Part shown: one piece after another, positions 52,501 to 64,000 of the stretch
Layout of the letters: every line of letters starts with the position of its first letter
Position numbering within the stretch: the first letter of the stretch is position 1
Origin: Euonymus europaeus
Lineage: Eukaryota; Streptophyta; Magnoliopsida; Celastrales; Celastraceae
Direction of reading: 5' to 3'
Assembly: GCA_963580455.1 (NCBI GenBank)
Contig: OY756961.1
Span: 10,955,001-11,019,000 of the forward strand
Length of the DNA stretch: 64,000 bases
Notes under the pieces: generated by a model
The model's database searches: none
What the model was told of the DNA's origin: nothing
What the model saw: the letters and a program-made list of their open reading frames with translations, nothing else
Program-made: the position numbers and the translations under genes

Positions 52501-55500
52501 TCTTCTATGTCAAATTTTACGAAAATGAGCTTCCAAGATTATTTCGATGCCAAAACACCAACTTTCTATGACAAATGGAAAAAACAGTTAAAAGCTCCTC
52601 CATAGAGAGAGTTGAGCAACTTCAAACAATCAAAATTGCTTGGTGTACACCTTTTATTGTTCTTCTATGTTAAATTTTACGAAAATGAGCCTCCAGGATT
52701 ATTTCGATGCCAAAACACCAACTTTCTATGACAAATGGAAAAAACCGTTAAAAGCTCCTCCATAGAGAGAGTTGAGCAACTTCGAACAATAAAAGTTGCT
52801 CGGTGTACACTTTTTATTGTTCTTCTAGTTCAAATTTTATGAGTGTAAGCTTCTTAGATTATTTCGATGCAAAAACACCAACTTTCTACGACAAATGGAA
52901 AAAAACAGTTAAAGGCTTTTCCATAGGGAGAGTTGAGCAACTTCGGACTATCAAAGTTGCTAGGTGTACACTTTTTAATGTTCTTCTATGTCAAATTTTA
53001 TGAGTATAAGCTTCCAAGATTATTTCGTTGGCAAAACACCAACTTTCTATGAAAAATGGACAAAACCGTTAAAAGCTCCTCCATAGAGAGAGTTGAGCAA
53101 CTTTGGACAATCAAAATTGCTCGGTGTACACTTTTTATTGTTCTTCTATGTTAAATTTTATGAAATGGAGCTTTCAGGATTATTTTGATGCCAAAACACC
53201 AACTTTCTATGATAAATGGACAAAACCGTTAAAAGCTCCTACATAGAGAGAGTTGAGCAACTTCGGACAATCAAAATTGCTCGGTGTACACTTTTTATTG
53301 TTCTTCTATGTTAAATTTTTCGAAAATCATCTTTTAGGATTATTTTGATGCCAAAACACCAACTTTCTATGACAAATGGACAAAACCGTTAAAAGCTCCC
53401 CCATAGAGTGAGTTGAGCAACTTCGGACAATCAAAGTTGCTCGGTGTACACTTTTTATTGTTCTTCTACTTCAAATTTTATGAGTGTAAGCTTCTTAGAT
53501 TATTTCGATGCAAAAACACCAACTTTCTATGACAAATGGAAAAAACAGTTAAAAGCTCCTCCATAGAGAGAGTTGAGCAACTTCAGACCATCAAAATTGC
53601 TTGGTGTACACCTTTTATTGTTCTTCTATGTTAAATTTTACGAAAATGAGCTTTCAGGATTATTTCGATGCCAAAACACCAACTTTCTATGACAAATGGA
53701 AAAAACCGTTAAAAGCTCCTCCATAGAGAGAGTTGAGCAACTTCGGACTATCAAAGTTGCTCGATGTACACTTTTTAATGTTCTTCTATGTCAAATTTTA
53801 TGAGTATAAGCTTCCGAGATTATTTCGATGCCAAAATCCAAGGTTTCTATGACAAATGGAGAAAACTGTTAAAAGCTCCTTCTTAGAGAGAGTTCACCAA
53901 TTCCGGACCATCAAAGATGCTCGGTGTACACGTTTTATTGTTTTTCTATGTCAAATTTTATGAGTATAAGCTTCCAAGATTATTTCGATGCCAAAACAGC
54001 AATTTTCTATAACAAATGGACAAAATCGTTAAAAGCTCCTCCATAGAGAGAGTTGAGCAACTTCAGACAATCAAAGTTGCTCGGTGTACACTTTATAATG
54101 TTCTACTAAGTCAAATTTTACGAGTATAAGCTTCCAAGATTATTTCGATGCCAAAACACTAACTTTTAATGACAAACGGAAAAAACTGTTAAAAGCTCCT
54201 CCATAGAGAGAGTTGAGCAACTTCGGACAATCAAAGTTGCTCGGTGTACACCTTTTATTGTTCTTCTACTTCAAATTTTATGAGTGTAAGCTTCTTAGAT
54301 TATTTCGATGCAAAAACACCAACTTTCTATGACAAATGGAAAAAACAGTTAAAAGCTCCTCCATAGAGAGAGTTGAGCAACTTCAGACAATCAAAATTGC
54401 TTGGTGTACACCTTTTATTGTTCTTCTATGTCAAATTTTACGAAAATGAGCTTCCAGGATTATTTCGATGCCAAAACACCAACTTTCTTTGACATATGGA
54501 CAAAACCGTTAAAAGCTCCTCCATAGAGAGAGTTGAGCAACTTCGGATAATCAAAGTTGCTCGGTTTACACTTTTATTGTTCTTTTATGATAAATTTTAC
54601 GAAAATGAGCTTCCAGGACTATTTCGATGCCAAAACACCAACTTTCTCTGACAAATGGACAAAACCGTTAAAAGCTCCTCCATAGAGAGAGTTGAGCAAC
54701 TTCGGCACATCAAAGTTGCTCGGTGTACACTTTTTATTGTTCTTCTATGTCAAATTTTATGAGTATAAGCATCCAAGATTATTTCGATGCCAAAACACCA
54801 ACTTTTAATGACAAATGGAAAAAACCGTTAAAAGCTCCTCCATAGAGAGAGTTGAGCAACTTCGGACAATCAAAGTTGCTCGGTGTACACTTTTATTGTT
54901 CTTTTATGTTAAATTTTACGAAAATGTGCTTCCAGGATAATTTCGATGCCAAAACACCAACTTTCTATGAAAAATGGACAAAACCGTTAAAAGCTCCTCC
55001 ATAGAGAGAGTTGAGCACCTTCGGACAATCAAATTGCTCGGTGTAGACTTTTTATTGTTCTTCTATGTTAAGTTTTACGAAAATGAGCTTCCAGGATTAT
55101 TTCGATGCCAAAACACCAACTTTCTATGACAAATGGACAAAATCATTAAAAGCCCCTTCATAGAGAGAGTTGAGCAACTTCGGACAATCAAAATTGCCCG
55201 GTATACACTTTTTATTGTTCTTCTATGTTAAATTTTACGAGAATGAGCTTCCAGGATTATTTCGATGCCAAAACACCAACTTTCTATGACAAATGGACAA
55301 AACCATTAAAAGCTCCTCCATAAAGAGAGTTGAGCAACTTCAGCCTATCAAAGTTGCTCGGTGTACACTTTTTAATGTTCTTCTATGTCGAATTTTATGA
55401 GTATAAGCTTCCAAGATTATTTCGATGGCAAAACACCAACTTTTAATGACAAATGGAAAAAACCGTTAAAAGCTCCTCCATAGAGAGAGTTCAGCAACTT

Positions 55501-57460
55501 CGGACAATCAAAGTTGCTCGGTGTACACCTTTTATTGTTCTTTTATGTTAAATTTTACGAAAATGAGCTTCCAGGATTATTTTAATGCCAAAACACCAAC
55601 TTTCTATGACAAATGGACAAAACCGTTAAAAGCTCCTCTATAGAGAGAGTTGAGCAACTTCGGATAATCAAAGTTTCTCGGTGTACACTTTTTATTGTTC
55701 TTCTATGTTAAATTTTACAAAAATGAGCTTCCAGGATTATTTCAATGCCAAAACACCAACTTTCTTTGACAAATGGACAAAACCGTTAAAGGCTCCTCCA
55801 TAGAGAGAGTTGAGAAACTTCGGACAATCAAAGGTGCTCGGTGTACGCTTTATAATGTTCTACTAAGTCAAATTTTACGAGTATAAGCTTCCAAGATTAT
55901 TTCGATGCCAAAACACCAACTTTTAATGACAAATGGAAAAAACCGTTAAAAGCTCCTCCATAGAGAGAGTTGAGCAAATTCGGACAATCAAAGTTGCTCG
56001 GTGTACACCTTTTATTGTTCTTTTATGTTAAATTTTACGAAAATGATCTTCCAGGATTATTTTAATGCCAAAACATCAACTTTCTATGACAAATGGACAA
56101 AACCGTTAAAAGCTCCTCCATAGAGAGAGTTGAGCAGCGTCGGACAATCAAAATTACCCGGTGTACACTTTTTATTGTTCTTTTATGTTAAATTTTACGA
56201 AAATGTGCTTCAAGGATAATTTCGATGCCAAAACACCAACTTTCTATGACAAATGGACAAAACCGTTAAAAGCACCTCCATAGAGAGAGTTGAGCAACTT
56301 CGGACAATCAAAGTTTCTCGGTGTACACTTTTTATTGTTCTTCTATGTTAAATTTTACAAAAATGAGCTTCCAGGATTATTTCAATGCCAAAACACCAAC
56401 TTTCTTTGACAAATGGACAAAACCGTTAAAGGCTCCTCCATAGAGAGAGTTGAGCAACTTTGGACTATCAAATTTGCTCGGTGTACACTTTTTAATGTTC
56501 TTCTATGTCGAATTTTATGAGTATAAGCATCCAAGATTATTTCGATGGCAAAAGACCAATATTCTATGACAAATGGAAAAAACCTTTAAAAGCTCCTCCA
56601 TAGAGAGAGTTGATCAACTTCGGAACATCAAAGTTGCTCGGTGGACACTTTTTATTGTTCTTCTATGTCAAATTTTATGAGTGTAAGCTTCCTAGATTAT
56701 TTCGATGCCAAAATCCCAAGTTTCCATGAAAAATGGAGAAAACTGTTAAAAGCTCCTTCATAGAGAGATTTGACCAATTTCGGACCATCAAAGATGCTCG
56801 GTGTACACGTTTTATTGTTCTTCTATGTCAAATTTTATGAGTATAAGCTTCCAATATTATTTCGATGCCAAAACACCAACTTTCTATGACAAATGGACAA
56901 AACCGTTAAAAGCTCCTCCATAGAGAGAGTTGAGCAACTTCAGACAATCAAAGTTGCTCGGTGTACACTTTTTATTGTTCTTCTACTTCAAATTTTATGA
57001 GTGTAAGCTTCTTAGATTATTTCGATGCAAAAACCCCAACTTTCTATGACAAATGGAAAAAACAGTTAAATGCTCCTCCATAGTGAGAGTTGAGCAACTT
57101 TGGACAATCAAAATTGCCCGGTGTACACCTTTTATTGTTCTTCTATGTCAAATTTTACGAAAATGAGCTTCCTGGATTATTACGATGCCAAAACACCAAC
57201 TTTCTATGACAAATGGACAAAACCGTTAAAAGCTCCTCCATAGAGAGAGTTGAGCAACTTTGGACTATCAAAGTTGCTCGGTGTACACTTTTTAATGTTC
57301 TTCTATGTCGATTTTTATAAGTATAAGCTTCCAAGATTATTTCGATGCCAAAACACCAACTTTTAATGACAAATGGAAAAAACCGTTAAAAGCTCCTCCA
57401 TAGAGAGAGTTGAGCAAATTCGGACAATCAAAGTTGCTCGGTGTACACCTTTTATTGTTC
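52500..57460 (+). repeat. Right-hand copy of the 5.2-10.9 kb monomer series
   Basis: The stretch is collinear with the left part of the window at offsets 47338 (to about 53040), 47019 (to about 55980) and 46380 (from about 56040). CTTCCAATATTATTTCG near 56849 corresponds to 10469. Compared with the left it lacks two monomers near 53.04 kb, four near 56.0 kb, and further on the extra 14-monomer and 5-monomer blocks. Monomer types are otherwise in the same order. Confidence 0.85.
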
Positions 57461-60400
57461 TTTTATGTTAAATTTTACGAAAATGAGCTTCCAGGATTAT
57501 TTTAATGCCAAAACATCAAATTTCTATGACAAATGGACAAAACCGTTAAAAGCTGCTCTATAGAGAGAGTTGAGCAACGTCGGACAATCAAAATTGCTCG
57601 GTGTACACTTTTTATTGTTCTTTTATGTTAAATTTTACGAAAATGTGCTTCAAGGATAATTTCGATGCCAAAACACCAACTTTCTATGACAAATTGACAA
57701 AACCGTTAAAAGCTTCTCCATAGAGAGAGTTGAGCAACTTCGGACAATCAAAGTTTCTCGGTGTATACTTTTTATTGTTCTTCTATGTTAAATTTTACGA
57801 AAATGAGCTTACAGGATTATTTTGATGCCAAAACACCAACTGTCTTTGACAAATGGACAAAACCGTTAAAGGTTCCTCCATAGAGAGAGTTGAGCAACTT
57901 TGGACTATCAAAGTTGCTCGGTGTACACTTTTTAATGTTCTTCTATGTCAAATTTTATGAGTATAAGCATCCAAGATTATTTCGATGGCAAAAGACCAAT
58001 ATTCTATGACAAATGGACAAAACCTTTAAAAGCTCCTCCATAGAGAGAGTTGATCAACTTCGGAACATCAAAGTTGGTCGGTGGACACTTTTTATTGTTC
58101 TTCTATGTCAAATTTTATGAGTGTAAGCTTCCTAGATTATTTCGATGCCAAAATCCCCAGTTTCCATGACAAATGGAGAAAACTGTTAAAAGCTCCTTCA
58201 TAGAGAGATTTGACCAATTTCGGACCATCAAAGATGCTCGGTGTACACGTTTTATTGTTCTTCTATGTCAAATTTTACGAGTATAAGCTTCCAAGATTAT
58301 TTCGATGCCAAAACACCAACTTTCTATGACAAATGGACAAAACCGTTAAAAGCTCCTCCATAGAGAGAGTTGAGCAACTTCGGACAATCAAAGTTGCTCG
58401 GTGTACACTTTTTATTGTTCTTCTACTTCAAATTTTATGAGTGTAAGCTTCTTAGATTATTTCGATGCAAAAACACCAACTTTCTATGACAAATGGAAAA
58501 AACAGTTAAAAGCTCCTCCATAGTGAGAGTTGAGCAACTTTGGACAATCAAAATTGCCCGGTTGTACACCTTTTATTGTTCTTCTATGTCAAATTATACG
58601 AAAATGAACTTCCTGGATTGTTACGATGCCAAAACACCAACTTTCTATGACAAATGGACAAAACCGTTAAAAGCTCCTCCATAGAGAGAGTTGAGCACCT
58701 TCGGACAATCAAATTGCTCGGTGTACACTTTTTATTGTTTTTCTATGTCAAATTTTACGAAAATGAGCTTCCAGGATTATTTCGATGCCAAAACACCAAC
58801 TTTCTATGACAAATGGACAAAATCGTTAAAAGCCCATTCATAGAGAGAGTTAAGCAACTTCGGAAAATCAAAATTTCTCGGTATACACTTTTTATTGTTC
58901 TTCTATGTTAAATTTTACGAGAATGAGCTTCCAGGATTATTTCGATGCCAAAACACCAACTTTCTATGACAAATGGACAAAACCATTAAAAGCTCCTCCA
59001 TAGAGAGAGTTGAGCAACTTCAGACTATCAAAGTTGCTCGGTGTACACTTTTTAATGTTCTTCTATGTCGAATTTTATGAGTATAAGCTTCCAAGATTAT
59101 TTCGATGCCAAAACACCAACTTTTAATGACAAATGGAAAAACCCGTTAAAAGTTCCTGCATAGAGAGAGTTGAGCAACTTCAGACAATCAAAGTTGCTCG
59201 GTGTACACTTTTTATTGTTCTTTTATGTTAAATTTTTCGAAAATGAGCTTCCAGGATTATTTTAATGCCAAAACACCAACTTTCTATGACAAATGGACAA
59301 AACCGTTAAAAGCTCCTCTATAGAGAGAGTTGAGCAACGTCGGACAATCAAAATTGCTCGGTGTACACTTTTTATTGTTTTTCTATGTTAAATTTTACGA
59401 AAATGAGTTTCCAAGATTATTTCGATGCCAAAACACCAACTTTCTATGACAAATGGACAAAATCGTCAAAAGCCCATTAATAGAGAGAATTAAGCAACTT
59501 CGGAAAATCAAAATTTCTCGGTATACACTTTTTATTGTTCTTCTATGTTAAATTTTACGAGAATGAGCTTCCAGGATTATTTCGATGCCAAAACACCAAC
59601 TTTCTATGACAAATGGACAAAACCATTAAAAGCTCCTCCATAGAGAGAGTTGAGCAACTTCAGACTATCAAAGTTGCTCGGTGTACACTTTTTAATGTTC
59701 TTCTATGTCGAATTTTATGAGTATAAGCTTCCAAGATTATTTCGATGCCAAAACACCAACTTTTAATGACAAATGGAAAAACCCGTTAAAAGCTCCTGCA
59801 TAGAGAGAGTTGAGCAACTTCAGACAATCAAAGTTGCTCGGTGTACACTTTTTATTGTTCTTTTATGTTAAATTTTACGAAAATGAGCTTCCAGGATTAT
59901 TTTAATGCCAAAACACCAACTTTCTATGACAAATGGACAAAACCGTTAAAAGCTCCTCTATAGAGAGAGTTGAGCACCTTCGGACAATCAAATTGCTTGG
60001 TGTACACTTTTTATTGTTCTTCTATGTTAAGTTTTACGAAAATGAGCTTCCAGGATTATTTCGATTCCAAAACACCAACTTTCTATGACAAATGGACAAA
60101 ATCATTAAAAGCCCCTTCATAGAGAGAGTTGAGCAACTTCGGACAATCAAAATTGCCTGGTATACACTTTTTATTGTTCTTCTATGTTAAATTTTACGAG
60201 AATGAGCTTCCAGGATTATTTCGATGCTAAAACACCAACTTTCTATGACAAATGGACAAAACCATTAAAAGCTCCTCCATAAAGAGAGTTGAGCAACTTC
60301 AGCCCATCAAAGTTGCTCGGTGTACACTTTTTAATGTTCTTCTATGTCGAATTTTATGAGTATAAGCTTCCAAGATTATTTCGATGCCAAAACACCAACT

Positions 60401-61619
60401 TTTAATGACAAACGGAAAAAACCGTTAAAAGCTCCTCCATAGAGAGAGTTGAGAAACTTCGGACAATCAAAGTTGCTCGGTGTACACCTTTTATTGTTCT
60501 TTTATGTTAAATTTTACGAAAATGAGCTGCCAGGATTATTTTAATGCCAAAACACCAACTTTCTATGACAAATGGACAAAACCGTTAAAAGCTCCTCTAT
60601 AGAGAGAGTTGAGCAACGACGGACAATCAAAATTGCTTGGTGTACACTTTTTATTGTTTTTCTATGTTAAATTTTACGAAAATGAGTTTCCAGGATTATT
60701 TCGATGCCAAAACACCAACTTTCTTTGACAAATGGACAAAACAGTTAAAGGCTCCTCCGTAGAGAGAGTTGAGAAACTTCGGACAATCAAAGTTGCTCGG
60801 TGTACACTTTATAATGTTCTACTAAGTCAAATTTTACGAGTATAAGCTTCCAAGATTATTTCGATGCCAAAACACCAACTTTTAATGACAAATGGAAAAA
60901 ACCGTTAAAAGCTCCTCCATAGAGAGAGTTGAGCAACTTCGGACAATCAAAGTTGCTCGGTGTACACCTTTTATTGTTCTTTTATGTTAAATTTTACGAA
61001 AATGAGCTTCCAGGATTATTTTAATGCCAAAACACCAACTTTCTATGACAACTGGACAAAACCGTTAAAAGCTCCTCTATAGAGAGAGTTGAGCAACGTC
61101 GGACAATCAAAATTGCTCGGTGTACACTTTTTATTGTTTTTCTATGTTAAATTTTACGAAAATGAGTTTCCAGGATTATTTCGATGCCAAAACACCAACT
61201 CTCTTTGACAAATGGACAAAACCGTTAAAGGCTCCTCCGTAGAGAGAGTTGAGAAACTTCGGACAATCAAAGTTGCTCGGTGTACACTTTATAATGTTCT
61301 ACTAAGTCAAATTTTACGAGTATAAGCTTCCAAGATTATTTCGATGCCAAAACACCAACTTTTAATGACAAATGGAAAAAACCGTTAAAAGCTCCTCCAT
61401 AGAGAGAGTTGAGAAACTTCGGACAATCAAAGTTGCTCGGTGTACACCTTTTATTGTTCTTTTATGTTAAATTTTACGAAAATGAGCTTCCAGGATTATT
61501 TTAATGCCAAAACACCAACTTTCTATGACAAATGGACAAAACCGTTAAAAGCCCCTCTATAGAGAGAGTTGAGCAACGTCAGACAATCAAAATAGCTCGG
61601 TGTACACTTTTTATTGTTC
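57461..61619 (+). repeat. 26-monomer higher-order repeat (4159 bp), copy 1
   Basis: The variant AGCTGCTCTATAG (57551 and 61710), the extra-T CCGGTTGTACACC (about 58559 and 62718) and TGAACTTCCTGGATTGTTACG (about 58605 and 62764) recur at 4159 bp. Identity begins at AAATGAGCTTCCAGG near 57481 and 61640, just after a mid-monomer switch. Its centre matches 15153-16100 at offset 43340 and 16461-18120 at offset 43500, so the unit was assembled from the same series as the 48-monomer unit but closed at a different point. Confidence 0.86.
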
Positions 61620-64000
61620 TTTTATGTTAAATTTTACGAAAATGAGCTTCCAGGATTATTTTAATGCCAAAACATCAAATTTCTATGACAAATGGACAAA
61701 ACCGTTAAAAGCTGCTCTATAGAGAGAGTTGAGCAACGTCGGACAATCAAAATTGCTCGGTGTACACTTTTTATTGTTCTTTTATGTTAAATTTTACGAA
61801 AATGTGCTTCAAGGATAATTTCGATGCCAAAACACCAACTTTCTATGACAAATTGACAAAACCGTTAAAAGCTTCTCCATAGAGAGAGTTGAGCAACTTC
61901 GGACAATCAAAGTTTCTCGGTGTATACTTTTTATTGTTCTTCTATGTTAAATTTTACGAAAATGAGCTTACAGGATTATTTTGATGCCAAAACACCAACT
62001 GTCTTTGACAAATGGACAAAACCGTTAAAGGTTCCTCCATAGAGAGAGTTGAGCAACTTTGGACTATCAAAGTTGCTCGGTGTACACTTTTTAATGTTCT
62101 TCTATGTCAAATTTTATGAGTATAAGCATCCAAGATTATTTCGATGGCAAAAGACCAATATTCTATGACAAATGGACAAAACCTTTAAAAGCTCCTCCAT
62201 AGAGAGAGTTGATCAACTTCGGAACATCAAAGTTGCTCGGTGTACACTTTTTAATGTTCTTCTATGTCAAATTTTATGAGTGTAAGCTTCCTAGATTATT
62301 TCGATGCCAAAATCCCCAGTTTCCATGACAAATGGAGAAAACTGTTAAAAGCTCCTTCATAGAGAGATTTGACCAATTTCGGACCATCAAAGATGCTCGG
62401 TGTACACGTTTTATTGTTCTTCTATGTCAAATTTTATGAGTATAAGCTTCCAAGATTATTTCGATGCCAAAACACCATCTTTCTATGACAAATGGACAAA
62501 ACCGTTAAAAGCTCCTCCATAGAGAGAGTTGAGCAACTTCGGACAATCAAAGTTGCTCGGTGTACACTTTTTATTGTTCTTCTACTTCAAATTTTATGAG
62601 TGTAAGCTTCTTAGATTATTTCGATGCAAAAACACCAACTTTCTATGACAAATGGAAAAAACAGTTAAAAGCTCCTCCATAGTGAGAGTTGAGCAACTTT
62701 GGACAATCAAAATTGCCCGGTTGTACACCTTTTATTGTTCTTCTATGTCAAATTATACGAAAATGAACTTCCTGGATTGTTACGATGCCAAAACACCAAC
62801 TTTCTATGACAAATGGACAAAACCGTTAAAAGCTCCTCCATAGAGAGAGTTGAGCACCTTCGGACAATCAAATTGCTCGGTGTACACTTTTTATTGTTTT
62901 TCTATGTCAAATTTTACGAAAATGAGCTTCCAGGATTATTTCGATGCCAAAACACCAACTTTCTATGACAAATGGACAAAATCGTTAAAAGCCCATTCAT
63001 AGAGAGAGTTAAGCAACTTCGGAAAATCAAAATTTCTCGGTATACACTTTTTATTGTTCTTCTATGTTAAATTTTACGAGAATGAGCTTCCAGGATTATT
63101 TCGATGCCAAAACACCAACTTTCTATGACAAATGGACAAAACCATTAAAAGCTCCTCCATAGAGAGAGTTGAGCAACTTCAGACTATCAAAGTTGCTCGG
63201 TGTACACTTTTTAATGTTCTTCTATGTCGAATTTTATGAGTATAAGCTTCCAAGATTATTTCGATGCCAAAACACCAACTTTTAATGACAAATGGAAAAA
63301 CCCGTTAAAAGCTCCTGCATAGAGAGAGTTGAGCAACTTCAGACAATCAAAGTTGCTCGGTGTACACTTTTTATTGTTCTTTTATGTTAAATTTTTCGAA
63401 AATGAGCTTCCAGGATTATTTTAATGCCAAAACACCAACTTTCTATGACAAATGGACAAAACCGTTAAAAGCTCCTCTATAGAGAGAGTTGAGCAACGTC
63501 GGACAATCAAAATTGCTCGGTGTACACTTTTTATTGTTTTTCTATGTTAAATTTTACGAAAATGAGTTTCCAAGATTATTTCGATGCCAAAACACCAACT
63601 TTCTATGACAAATGGACAAAATCGTCAAAAGCCCATTCATAGAGAGAGTTAAGCAACTTCGGAAAATCAAAATTTCTCGGTATACACTTTTTATTGTTCT
63701 TCTATGTTAAATTTTACGAGAATGAGCTTCCAGGATTATTTCGATGCCAAAACACCAACTTTCTATGACAAATGGACAAAACCATTAAAAGCTCCTCCAT
63801 AGAGAGAGTTGAGCAACTTCAGACTATCAAAGTTGCTCGGTGTACACTTTTTAATGTTCTTCTATGTCGAATTTTATGAGTATAAGCTTCCAAGATTATT
63901 TCGATGCCAAAACACCAACTTTTAATGACAAATGGAAAAACCCGTTAAAAGCTCCTGCATAGAGAGAGTTGAGCAACTTCAGACAATCAAAGTTGCTCGG
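61620..64000 (+). repeat. 26-monomer higher-order repeat, copy 2, cut by window end
   Basis: The first 2.4 kb of a second copy are visible. One clear departure from copy 1 is near 62231-62255, where GTTGCTCGGTGTACAC followed by TTTTTAATG replaces GTTGGTCGGTGGACAC followed by TTTTTATTG. That is a patch typical of another monomer type, which suggests gene conversion. The array shows no sign of ending at base 64000. Confidence 0.85.

Larger units (their letters stand above)
1..64000 (+). repeat. Satellite DNA array, about 160-bp monomer, about 400 tandem copies
   Basis: The landmark blocks TAGAGAGAGTTGAGCAAC, CTCGGTGTACAC, TTTCGATGCCAAAACACC and GACAAATGGACAAAACC recur in fixed order about every 160 bp through the whole window, always on the same strand. 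Early monomer starts at 142, 302, 462 and 621 show the period directly, the last step being 159 because of a one-base deletion. Monomers differ by scattered substitutions and rare 1-5 base indels. No stretch longer than a few bases falls out of register and nothing foreign interrupts the array. Hand counting gives a consensus of about 36% G+C. The size, A+T richness and nested higher-order organisation fit a eukaryotic (peri)centromeric satellite. The centromeric role is inference, since no CENP-A/CENH3 data can be seen in sequence. Confidence 0.97.

Noticed and set aside
1..64000. CRISPR array
   Set aside because: Repeats are about 160 bp and directly contiguous, with no unique spacers, leader or cas genes.
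1..64000. Transposable-element insertion, telomeric repeats, rDNA or tRNA inside the array
   Set aside because: While reading through I found no break in the monomer register larger than a few bases, no terminal repeats or target-site duplications, no TTTAGGG-type runs and no rRNA or tRNA motifs.
1..64000. Promoter-like TATA and TTTATTG motifs in each monomer
   Set aside because: They recur hundreds of times by repetition in A+T-rich DNA. Nothing distinguishes a particular copy as a promoter, although transcription of the satellite cannot be excluded.

Overview
The window is one uninterrupted block of satellite DNA. From base 1 to base 64000 it is a head-to-tail array of about 400 copies of a monomer of about 160 bp (mostly 160, some 159 or 161), all in the same orientation. 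The consensus is about 64% A+T by hand count. I found no protein-coding gene, no rRNA or tRNA, no transposable element, no CRISPR array and no non-satellite DNA. A monomer near nucleosome length, arranged in large higher-order repeats (HORs) and resolved only in a long-read assembly, suggests a eukaryotic centromere or pericentromere, most likely of a plant. I cannot name the species from the sequence. Carrot and its relatives have a centromeric satellite of about 159 bp built from roughly 40-bp pieces, and this monomer has a comparable size and hints of similar sub-structure. That is recalled knowledge and an untested lead.

The interest lies in how the monomers are organised. Diagnostic substitutions and small indels let distant stretches be paired, and nearly every pairing distance is a whole number of monomers. 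The layout is as follows. 1-3140: a 9-monomer unit (1440 bp) present twice. 3141-10100: non-tandem monomer series that recur in the right half of the window. 10100-14605: a 14-monomer unit (2240 bp) twice, each with an internal 5-monomer (800 bp) duplication. 14605-36112: three tandem copies of a 48-monomer unit, with spacings of 7676 and 7037 bp; the middle copy lacks four monomers (639 bp) and the last is cut short. 36113-38330: a bridge and a return of the 9-monomer type. 38420-44500: a 19-monomer unit (3038 bp) twice. 44500-52500: an irregular zone with an almost exact 5-monomer (799 bp) duplication. 52500-57460: a second copy of the 5-10 kb series. 57460-64000: a 26-monomer unit (4159 bp), complete once and then cut by the window end.

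Above this, the left part (about 1-18120) is collinear, in the same order and strand, with about 36789-61620. The window is therefore roughly one and a half copies of a super-repeat of tens of kilobases, modified by gains and losses of whole monomer blocks. Each monomer carries a dyad (arms GAGCAACTT and AAGTTGCTC around a 10-nt loop), often with one mismatch. Open reading frames of 60-100 codons occur but are by-products of the repeat and are not annotated as genes.
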